This document shows, piece by piece, positions 1-4,826 of a DNA stretch of 6,627 nucleotides. The notes under the pieces are model-generated. The model was given only the letters and a program-made list of their open reading frames with translations. It searched no databases and was not told the origin of the DNA. How positions within the stretch are numbered: the first letter of the stretch is position 1; every line of letters starts with the position of its first letter. This DNA is from CAYJFX01 sp964370315 (lineage in GTDB: Bacteria; Spirochaetota; Spirochaetia; Treponematales; Treponemataceae): the NCBI GenBank assembly GCA_964370315.1, contig CAYJIS010000066.1, positions 1-6,627 on the forward strand. Reading direction: 5' to 3'. The position numbers were made by a program, and so were the translations under genes.

Positions 1-44
1 ACTCCTTAGCAGGGAGCCACCTTCGGCCTCTCGGTCACCGATCC
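1..44 (-). tRNA. tRNA-Ser(GCT), 5' part only, cut by window edge
   Basis: Read on the minus strand, the gene starts at base 44 with a 7-base acceptor strand GGATCGG, then TG, a D-arm with a three-pair ACC/GGT stem, and the anticodon arm GCTCC-CTGCTAA-GGAGT. The loop places anticodon GCT at bases 8-10, which reads the AGC/AGU serine codons. The variable arm, T-arm and 3' acceptor strand lie beyond the left edge. It is downstream of tRNA-Ser(TGA) in the same orientation, and no clear promoter of its own fits in the short gap from the preceding hairpin. Read-through from the upstream tRNA promoter is therefore likely, though this is inference. Confidence 0.88.
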
Positions 45-64
45 ATCACTATCTATTTTTAAAG

Positions 65-88
65 AAGGGCTGATTTACATCAGCCCTT
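65..88 (-). terminator. Hairpin between the two tRNA-Ser genes, probably the original tRNA-Ser(TGA) terminator
   Basis: A perfect 10-bp stem (AAGGGCTGAT/ATCAGCCCTT) closes a 4-base loop. On the minus strand it is followed by CTTT and then A-rich sequence, so the U-tract is short and termination may be partial. This would allow read-through into tRNA-Ser(GCT). It lies only a few bases beyond an 18-bp copy of the tRNA-Ser(TGA) 3' end, so before the 94-285 segment arrived it would have stood directly behind that tRNA. Confidence 0.5.
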
Positions 89-93
89 TCTTA

Positions 94-111
94 CGGAGCA
101 GGGGGGATTCG
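94..111 (-). repeat. 18-bp copy of the tRNA-Ser(TGA) 3' end (att-like scar)
   Basis: The plus-strand sequence cggagcaggggggattcg is identical to bases 286-303, which are the T-loop to discriminator end of the intact tRNA-Ser(TGA). The two copies are direct repeats 192 bp apart. The remainder of a tRNA does not follow this copy: the sequence diverges at base 112. A repeated tRNA 3' end beside an intact tRNA is the usual product of site-specific integration into a tRNA gene. Slippage or recombination between dispersed repeats is the alternative. Confidence 0.7.
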
Positions 112-225
112 GCTTACTCTCGAAAACATCGTGTTTTCTCGCTCCAGCCCGCCTTCAGTTGCTGACGGCAACGTCGTGTTGCCTATTCCTCGCATTCGCT
201 CGGCGCAACTTACGTTTCAAATCCC
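104..225. other. Palindrome-rich, locally GC-richer insert with short terminal inverted repeats
   Basis: The segment begins with GGGATTCG (104-111) and ends with CAAATCCC (218-225), an 8-base inverted pair with 7 of 8 positions matching. Inside are a 7-bp hairpin GAAAACA-TCG-TGTTTTC (122-138) and a 6-bp hairpin GGCAAC-GTCGT-GTTGCC (167-183). Further GTTGC/GCAAC modules sit at 158-162 and 205-209, so alternative pairings are possible. CCTATTCCTC occurs twice, at 182-191 inside the segment and at 228-237 just beyond it. I see no convincing reading frame. It looks like a small non-coding repeat of REP or MITE type, but family membership cannot be shown without the rest of the genome. Confidence 0.45.
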
Positions 226-285
226 TACCTATTCCTCTCTAAAGAAACAATCAATATATTAACACTGATTGCATTTCTAGAATTG

Positions 286-370
286 CGGAGCAGGGGGGAT
301 TCGAACCCCCGGTACCTTTCAGCACAACGGTTTTCAAGACCGCCTCCTTAAACCGCTCGGACACCGCTCC
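286..370 (-). tRNA. tRNA-Ser(TGA), complete
   Basis: An 85-nt class II tRNA. The acceptor strands GGAGCGG and CTGCTCC pair over seven positions with one G-U, and the discriminator G is at base 286. The anticodon arm is GCGGT-CTTGAAA-ACCGT, with anticodon TGA at 334-336, reading UCA and other UCN codons. A long variable arm (GTGC/GTAC) is typical of serine tRNAs. The T-arm has a five-pair GGGGG/CCCCC stem and loop TTCGAAT. No CCA is encoded; CAA follows the discriminator, so the end must be added by nucleotidyltransferase. Its 3' 18 bases recur at 94-111. Confidence 0.97.
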
Positions 371-388
371 AATTTGATAGTAACCTAT

Positions 389-416
389 TTTATACTATTT
401 TAACCTTCTTTGTCAA
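389..416 (-). promoter_or_regulatory. Promoter of the tRNA-Ser genes
   Basis: On the minus strand a perfect -35 box TTGACA (411-416) is followed after 16 bp by TATAAA (389-394). Transcription should start about base 382, some 12 nt ahead of the tRNA 5' end, a normal leader length for RNase P processing. The stretch is AT-rich and non-coding. Confidence 0.75.
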
Positions 417-432
417 GTATTTAAACTCAGAG

Positions 433-465
433 AAAATAAAAAAGGCTGTTGCTAAACAACAGCCT
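433..465 (-). terminator. Rho-independent terminator downstream of gdhA
   Basis: On the minus strand an 8-bp stem AGGCTGTT/AACAGCCT (443-465) with a 7-base loop is followed by a U-rich run (five T, A, then four T). It ends the gdhA transcript ahead of the tRNA promoter. An upstream GTTGCTAA (474-481) can pair instead with TTAGCAAC (448-455), which covers part of the terminator's 3' arm and loop. The hairpin could therefore in principle be broken by an alternative fold. Confidence 0.8.
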
Positions 466-524
466 CCTCATTATTAGCAACATTGATGTCGCTAGACTAA
501 AGCATATATGCCTTTAAAGCTACC

Positions 525-583
525 CTCGTGACTTCTGCACTGTAAAAGTCATGAGTAAAAGTTGACAGGGATGTCAACTTTTA
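525..583. other. Two abutting hairpins in the gdhA 3' region
   Basis: The inverted repeat TAAAAGTTGAC/GTCAACTTTTA (556-583, 11-bp arms, 6-base loop) starts 5 bases beyond the gdhA stop codon. Directly against it is CTCGTGACTT/AAGTCATGAG (525-555, ten pairs with one G-U on one strand, 11-base loop). The first could act as a weak terminator, because its 3' arm ends in TTTTA. The better terminator is further on, at 433-465. Protection of the mRNA 3' end is an alternative role. No reading frame or known RNA family is recognised between 466 and 588. Confidence 0.5.
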
Positions 584-588
584 TGTAA

Positions 589-1935
589 TTAATATGCAAC
601 TCCATGCGCCTGCATTGCGGCCGCGATTTTTTCAAACCCAGCAATGTTAGCCCCTGCTACGTAGTTATCGCCAAGGTTATATTCTTTTGCAGCATTTGCA
701 CAACTATTAAAAATGTTTACCATAATTTCATGAAGCTTTGCGTCTACTTCTTCAAATGGCCAAGAAATTCTCATAGAGTTTTGAGTCATTTCTAAACCAG
801 AAGTTGCAACCCCGCCAGCATTAGCAGCCTTTGCAGGGCCAAACAGAACACCTTTTTCTAAGAAATAGTTTACTGCATCTGGTGTAGAAGGCATGTTAGC
901 ACCTTCTGCAACAGCAATTACACCATTTGCTACAAGGGCTTTTGCATCTTCCAAGTCAAGTTCGTTTTGAGTTGCACAAGGGAGCGCAACATCTGCTTTT
1001 ACTGTCCAAACACCCTTACCCTCAAAGTATTTCGCACTAGGTACAGCCTTAACATATTCAGTTAAACGCTGACGCTTAACTTCTTTAATGTCTTTTAATA
1101 TTTCAAGGTTAATTCCATTTTCATCAACAATGTATCCACCTGAATCAGAAACAGTGATAACTTTTGCACCTAGCTGAGTTGCTTTTTCTGTTGCATAAAT
1201 TGCAACATTTCCTGAGCCTGAAATTGATACTGTTTTACCCTTAAAAGAATTGCCTTTGTTTTGTAGCATTTTTTCTGTAAAGTAGCAAAGCCCATATCCA
1301 GTAGCTTCAGGTCGAGCAAGAGATCCACCGTAAGAAATACCTTTACCAGTTAACACCCCGGTAAACTCGTTTTGGAGTCTTTTGTACTGTCCATACATAA
1401 AACCAATTTCGCGTCCGCCAACACCAATGTCACCAGCTGGAACGTCCGTAAATTGACCAATATGTTTTGAAAGTTCAGTCATAAAACTTTGGCAAAAGCG
1501 CATAACTTCGCCATCAGATTTTCCTTTAGGATCAAAGTCTGACCCACCTTTACCGCCACCCATAGGAAGACCAGTAAGTGAATTTTTGAAACACTGTTCA
1601 AAACCTAAGAATTTAATAATTGATTGATTTACAGAAGGATGGAAGCGAAGCCCACCTTTATACGGCCCAATTGCAGAATTGAATTGAACTCTAAAACCTC
1701 GGTTTACTTGCACTTTACCAGAATCATCTGTCCACGAAACTCTAAAAGAAATAATTCTTTCAGGTTCTACCATCCTTTCTACGATTCCGTACTTTTCAAG
1801 TTCAGGTTTCTTTGCAAATACAGGTTCAAATGATTGCAGAACCTCTTCAACAGCCTGTAAAAATTCAGGCTCGTGTGAATATTTTGACTTCGTTGTCTCA
1901 AATATTCCTTTCAAATAATTATTTTTTAACACCAT
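589..1935 (-). CDS. gdhA: NADP-type glutamate dehydrogenase (hexameric class)
   Basis: The product interconverts 2-oxoglutarate plus ammonia and L-glutamate in the cytoplasm. The chosen ATG gives 448 residues, matching the usual size of about 450. It has GGGGAGA (1944-1950) 8 nt upstream, whereas the frame stays open for 60 more codons without family similarity. Substrate-domain motifs are GPYKGGLRFHP (90-100), FEQCFKNSLTG (112-122), LPMGGGKGG (123-131) with the catalytic-type lysine K129, and PAGDIGVGGREIG (166-178) with D169. The Rossmann motif SGSGNVA is at 239-245, and VSDSGGYI (262-269) has the SDS sequence usual for NADP enzymes. Cofactor choice is inferred from that motif. The C-terminal part carries AEGANMPSTPDA and the GPAKAANAGGVATSGLEM segment. 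It is monocistronic by appearance, with a terminator downstream. No truncation or frameshift is seen. Confidence 0.96.
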   Translation of the reverse strand: MVLKNNYLKGIFETTKSKYSHEPEFLQAVEEVLQSFEPVFAKKPELEKYGIVERMVEPERIISFRVSWTDDSGKVQVNRGFRVQFNSAIGPYKGGLRFHPSVNQSIIKFLGFEQCFKNSLTGLPMGGGKGGSDFDPKGKSDGEVMRFCQSFMTELSKHIGQFTDVPAGDIGVGGREIGFMYGQYKRLQNEFTGVLTGKGISYGGSLARPEATGYGLCYFTEKMLQNKGNSFKGKTVSISGSGNVAIYATEKATQLGAKVITVSDSGGYIVDENGINLEILKDIKEVKRQRLTEYVKAVPSAKYFEGKGVWTVKADVALPCATQNELDLEDAKALVANGVIAVAEGANMPSTPDAVNYFLEKGVLFGPAKAANAGGVATSGLEMTQNSMRISWPFEEVDAKLHEIMVNIFNSCANAAKEYNLGDNYVAGANIAGFEKIAAAMQAHGVAY

Positions 1936-1943
1936 TTTTATAG

Positions 1944-1985
1944 TCTCCCCATTGAGATATGATATGTATTTGTCCTTTAAGTATA
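1944..1985 (-). promoter_or_regulatory. gdhA ribosome binding site and candidate -10
   Basis: GGGGAGA at 1944-1950 lies 8 nt before the ATG at 1935 and fixes the start codon. TATACT at 1980-1985 is a good -10 box, placing transcription start about 37 bases ahead of the start codon. No convincing -35 sits at 16-18 bp spacing, so the promoter may need an activator or lie elsewhere. The ribosome binding site is well supported; the promoter is tentative. Confidence 0.4.
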
Positions 1986-2098
1986 CACTCATTTTTTCTT
2001 TTATGCTATACACAAACATTAAAAATACTCGATTTTTTAAGTATTTATGCAAGAAAAGTGGATATTTATACAGCGGTGTTAACGGCAAATGCCCTTTT

Positions 2099-2114
2099 TG
2101 TATGTTACCATACA
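2099..2114. promoter_or_regulatory. Operator-like inverted repeat upstream of gdhA
   Basis: TGTATG-TTAC-CATACA has perfect 6-bp arms and a 4-bp spacer. It lies in the 207-bp gap between the second ankyrin gene and gdhA, more than 100 bp above the candidate gdhA -10. It could be a regulator binding site for gdhA or a chance palindrome in AT-rich DNA. The related CATATACA/TGTATATG repeat upstream of the ankyrin genes makes it worth noting. Confidence 0.3.
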
Positions 2115-2142
2115 TATCTTTTTTTCTATTTTTTAAGTTTTG

Positions 2143-3318
2143 CTATTGAAGCAAACGAACAATATCCTCAAAACCCCTTTGCTCAGCATACATCAAAGCT
2201 GTTGCCCCGTACATTGAAACAATACTTTTATCTGCTCCTGCGTTAAGCAAAACTTTTACAACTTCAGTTTCACCTGCAACACTTGCCATAATTAATGCGC
2301 TTGCCCCTTGACCATCCAATTCATTAAGAGGAGCTCCTGCTTCAATTAATGCTTGCACCACCTCGACATGACCATTTTGACTAGCATGAATTAAAGGAGT
2401 ACCACCAACACTAGTTTTGACATTCAAAGTAGCACCAGCCTCTATTAAAATAGTAACAATTTTTAAATGTCCCATATCAGCAGCATTTAACAAGGGAGTC
2501 CACAAGTTTTCAGCTTGCGAATTTACATCAGCATTGTTTTCTAACAGCATTACTACAATTTTTTCGTATCCATAATAAGAGCTAATTGCTAGGGCTGTCT
2601 CCCCAGTTACAAGAGTGGCGTCAACATGTGCTTCATTATCAATGAGATATTGCACAATTGTATTATACCCACCACTACTTGCTTGTATTAAAGCTGTTTT
2701 TCCATCGTGGGTTTTATCATTAACATCTGCACCTGAAGAAACCAAAAGACTAACTATCTCAAAATACCCATTTTGCGCCGCCAATATAAGTGCCGTCCAA
2801 CCATTTTCTGTCTTTTGTGCTACATTTGCTCCCTTATCCAACAAATTCTCGACTATCTTCTCATATCCAAACTGCGCAGCATACACAATAGAAGTCGTTC
2901 CAGATGCATCTTCACTGTTAATATTAGCACCAGCATTAAGCAAGAGCTCTACACTGTCAGCACTATTGTAGACGACAGCATGCATCAATGGTGTTACATT
3001 TTCTTCATTTTTCGCGTTGACGTCTGCACCTGCTACAATAAGAGCCTCAACTAATATAGTGTACCCAAACAAACTAGCATACATTAGAGGGGTTGTTCCT
3101 TTGTCAAACACATTGGGGCTATCCAAACCTTTTTTAAGAGCACTGCGAATCACTTCTACACTCATTTGAGTACTTCCAGATGCAAGTGTATATGGAACAG
3201 AGCTTTCTTCATACTGATCAAGTGCAATAAACACATACGTGGGAGTGCTTTTTAAATTTTGAGAAAAACACGAAATACTCATAAAAATCAAAAAAATAAA
3301 TACCAAATCTTTTTTCAT
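2143..3318 (-). CDS. Exported ankyrin-repeat protein, second of a tandem pair
   Basis: A 391-residue protein of unknown specific role; ankyrin repeats bind other proteins. Residues 1-19 form a signal peptide: KK, a hydrophobic core, then CFS before Q20. C17 might instead be a relaxed lipobox cysteine, which would make it a lipoprotein. After a linker, repeats of exactly 33 residues run from 74 to 370 (nine copies) with no indels, showing the TPLMYA, G-x-x-x-V-x-x-LL and GADVN positions. A tenth copy (371-391) stops after its second helix begins, so the C-terminal cap is shortened. The ATG at 3318 is preferred because AGGG sits 8 nt upstream; the GTG two codons earlier is too close to it. It starts 31 bp behind its paralogue and probably shares its transcript. 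Periplasmic or surface location is inferred. Confidence 0.9.
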   Translation of the reverse strand: MKKDLVFIFLIFMSISCFSQNLKSTPTYVFIALDQYEESSVPYTLASGSTQMSVEVIRSALKKGLDSPNVFDKGTTPLMYASLFGYTILVEALIVAGADVNAKNEENVTPLMHAVVYNSADSVELLLNAGANINSEDASGTTSIVYAAQFGYEKIVENLLDKGANVAQKTENGWTALILAAQNGYFEIVSLLVSSGADVNDKTHDGKTALIQASSGGYNTIVQYLIDNEAHVDATLVTGETALAISSYYGYEKIVVMLLENNADVNSQAENLWTPLLNAADMGHLKIVTILIEAGATLNVKTSVGGTPLIHASQNGHVEVVQALIEAGAPLNELDGQGASALIMASVAGETEVVKVLLNAGADKSIVSMYGATALMYAEQRGFEDIVRLLQ

Positions 3319-3349
3319 GCACACTACCCTATCTTAGAACTATTACAAA

Positions 3350-4549
3350 TTATATGTCAATTTTATTATATTCAGCCGTAGCGCCAGCTTCAATTAGCAA
3401 AAGAACAATATCCTTATATCCATATTCAATTGCGAAATCTAGGGCTGTTTTACCATACGAAGTTACAACTGATACATCCGCACCGGCATTTATCAAAGCT
3501 TTTACACCTTCTATATTCCCCATAAGACTTGCAACAACAAGAGCCGTACCACCTTGATCATCAATAGTATCTAAATTTGCACCAGCATTTATAAGGAGAA
3601 TAAGAATTTTAGTGTGTCCATTTTGAGCTGCGAGGAGCAAAGGGGTTGCACTACGATTAGTTTTAACATTGACCTCTGCGTTATTTTCTAATAACATTTT
3701 TACTACATTTTCATAACCCTCAGATGAGGCCCAGAGCAATGCTGTCCAACCATCACTTGTTTTTGCATTAATGTTTGCACCTGATTTAACAAGCAAATTC
3801 GCCACATCAACATCACCAAAATAGGCTGCATTCATTAGTGGAGTTATATTTTCATTATTAGCTACATTTACATCGGCTCCAGATTTAATTAAATACTGAA
3901 CGACTTTTACATGGGAATTTTGTGTTGCCTGGAATAAGGCGCTTGCTCCTTCTTCATTTTGAACATTAATACGAGCTCCTGCATCCACTAGCATTGTAAC
4001 TATTTTGAGATGTCCATTTTGCGAAGCAAGAATAAGGGCCGTCCACCCAAAATCAGAGGCATGTGAAACATCGGCCCCTGCATCCAAAAGAAGCTTAACA
4101 ACTTTTTCTTCTCCCTCTTGAGCTGCAAATAATAATGGCGTTGACCCGTCTAAAATTGAAGTATTAACCTCTGCCCCTGCATCTATTAGATACTCAAGCA
4201 CTTCAAGATTCGTATAAGCTGCAGCGTAGGTAAGGGCACTCGCCCTATAGTCGTCTTGTGCATCAATCTCTGCTCCAGCTTGAATAAGGCTTTTTACAAC
4301 ATCACTATACCCAAAAACAGAAGCATAAATAATTGGTGTTCTATGTAAGTCATCCACATTTTGAGTATTAATCCCGCTATTTAAGACTTCTTGGAAAAAA
4401 ACTATAGACCTTTTTCCATTATAAATTGAATCATCTTTTTCATATTTTTTAAGAGAAGATAAAACATAATCTGGTACAACTACATTTTCCTGTGAAAAAA
4501 TAGCTAGTTGTAAAAAAAATAATACAACAACAAAAAACAACCGTTTCAT
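3350..4549 (-). CDS. Exported ankyrin-repeat protein, first of a tandem pair
   Basis: A 399-residue protein of unknown partner. Residues 1-19 (MKRL, a phenylalanine- and valine-rich core, then IFS before Q20) form a signal peptide. A short mature N-terminal region with PDYVLSSLKKYE resembles the PTYVFIALDQYE stretch of the downstream paralogue. Ten ankyrin repeats of exactly 33 residues fill 69-398 with no insertions, for example GWTALILASQNGHLKIV at 168-184. The last continues to LLIEAGATAEY, making it more complete than the paralogue's last copy. The ATG at 4549 has AGAGAGG 5 nt upstream; the GTG two codons earlier lies inside that site and is rejected. It leads the two-gene unit, and inverted repeats lie just upstream. 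The shared signal peptide, linker and repeat ends indicate tandem duplication. Confidence 0.92.
   Translation of the reverse strand: MKRLFFVVVLFFLQLAIFSQENVVVPDYVLSSLKKYEKDDSIYNGKRSIVFFQEVLNSGINTQNVDDLHRTPIIYASVFGYSDVVKSLIQAGAEIDAQDDYRASALTYAAAYTNLEVLEYLIDAGAEVNTSILDGSTPLLFAAQEGEEKVVKLLLDAGADVSHASDFGWTALILASQNGHLKIVTMLVDAGARINVQNEEGASALFQATQNSHVKVVQYLIKSGADVNVANNENITPLMNAAYFGDVDVANLLVKSGANINAKTSDGWTALLWASSEGYENVVKMLLENNAEVNVKTNRSATPLLLAAQNGHTKILILLINAGANLDTIDDQGGTALVVASLMGNIEGVKALINAGADVSVVTSYGKTALDFAIEYGYKDIVLLLIEAGATAEYNKIDI
3365..3393 (-). promoter_or_regulatory. Possible internal promoter for the second ankyrin gene
   Basis: Within the last codons of the upstream ankyrin gene, TTGAAG (3388-3393) and a perfect TATAAT (3365-3370) are separated by exactly 17 bp on the minus strand. 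Transcription would begin about 40 bases ahead of the downstream ATG. The TTGAAG is also part of the repeat-encoding sequence, so it may be coincidental. If real, it would let the second gene be expressed apart from the first. Confidence 0.3.
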
Positions 4550-4576
4550 AAGCACCTCTCTACTTAAATACTATCA

Positions 4577-4608
4577 CATATACAACCAGTATGTATATGA
4601 TTACATAT
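4577..4608. promoter_or_regulatory. Overlapping inverted repeats upstream of the ankyrin genes
   Basis: CATATACA/TGTATATG (4577-4599) has perfect 8-bp arms around a 7-bp spacer. ATATG-ATTA-CATAT (4595-4608) overlaps its right arm with 5-bp arms. Together they sit 28-59 bp ahead of the ankyrin ATG and about 30 bp behind the -35 of the divergent SRP RNA promoter, where an operator would be expected. TAGTAT at 4569-4574 (minus strand) is a possible ankyrin -10 without a good -35. AT-rich DNA makes such repeats common, so binding is unproven. Confidence 0.4.
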
Positions 4609-4635
4609 CAAAAAATGAAAAATTAAGATAAGTGC

Positions 4636-4664
4636 TTGCCTAAAGGTGTAATTTTTGGTATTAT
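4636..4664 (+). promoter_or_regulatory. Promoter of the SRP RNA gene
   Basis: TTGCCT (4636-4641) and TATTAT (4659-4664) are separated by exactly 17 bp, close to the sigma-70 consensus. The predicted start is near base 4671, about 11 bases before the SRP RNA terminal helix. It faces away from the ankyrin genes. Confidence 0.75.
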
Positions 4665-4681
4665 CTTCTTACTGTTTGAGG

Positions 4682-4813
4682 AAACGACTCTTGTAATGAG
4701 TCTAGGTCCTATGCAAGAACTCGCCGCTGGACTCCGCCAGATTCGGAAGAAAGCAACGGCAAGCGGATGGGTTTTGTGCCGTAGTGTACCTAGGCTCTTT
4801 AGAAGGGTTGTTT
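4682..4813 (+). ncRNA. ffs: Signal recognition particle RNA, small bacterial (4.5S) type
   Basis: This RNA forms the SRP with the Ffh protein for co-translational targeting to the membrane. The apical domain is recognisable: a GGAA tetraloop (4745-4748) closed by TTC/GAA, followed by the conserved AGCA side of the symmetric loop (4752-4755), as in the GGAAGGAAGCAG region of E. coli 4.5S RNA. The rest folds into one rod: CCGC/GCGG (4724-4727 with 4763-4766), AGAACTC/GGGTTTT (4716-4722 with 4769-4775) and GAGTCTAGG/CCTAGGCTC (4698-4706 with 4789-4797). An outer 11-pair helix joins 4682-4692 to 4803-4813 with G-U pairs. There is no Alu domain. The core corresponds to 4698-4797; the ends given follow the outer helix and are approximate. 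Confidence 0.88.
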
Positions 4814-4820
4814 TTATTTT
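4795..4820 (+). terminator. SRP RNA terminator
   Basis: A short stem CTCTT/AAGGG (4795-4807, one G-U) is followed by TTGTTTTTATTTT. The same AAGGG arm also takes part in the long outer helix of the SRP RNA, so the RNA's own stem plus the U-run probably serves as terminator. It ends about 7 bases before the pyrC stop codon, which reads from the opposite strand. Confidence 0.55.
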
Positions 4821-4826
4821 AAAGCC

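Noticed and set aside
2023..2046. AT-only hairpin AAATACT/AGTATTT followed by T residues, as a terminator of the ankyrin unit
   Set aside because: The 7-bp stem has only one G-C pair and a 10-base loop, so it is too weak to call, though no better terminator is seen between 1936 and 2142.
1936..2115. 60-codon in-frame N-terminal extension of gdhA
   Set aside because: It contains no glutamate dehydrogenase-like sequence, and the ATG at 1935 has a good ribosome site and gives the family's normal length. The candidate -10 and the GGGGAGA lie inside the extension.
2615..3054. Plus-strand open frames opposite the ankyrin genes
   Set aside because: They are shadows of the regular 33-codon repeat structure on the other strand and show no start signals or recognisable protein.
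3319..3324. GTG start two codons before the second ankyrin ATG (and similarly 4550-4555 for the first)
   Set aside because: In each case the GTG lies on or only 2 nt from the Shine-Dalgarno sequence, while the ATG has normal spacing and begins a typical MKK/MKR signal peptide.
3319..3355. TTGACA (3355-3360 region) with TAAGAT 18 bp downstream as the promoter of the second ankyrin gene
   Set aside because: The -10 would abut the ribosome site, leaving almost no leader; the TTGAAG/TATAAT pair slightly upstream is better placed.
2143..4549. Repeat periodicity of about 99 bp suggesting a CRISPR or satellite array
   Set aside because: The periodicity comes from diverged ankyrin codons; there are no identical repeats with unique spacers.
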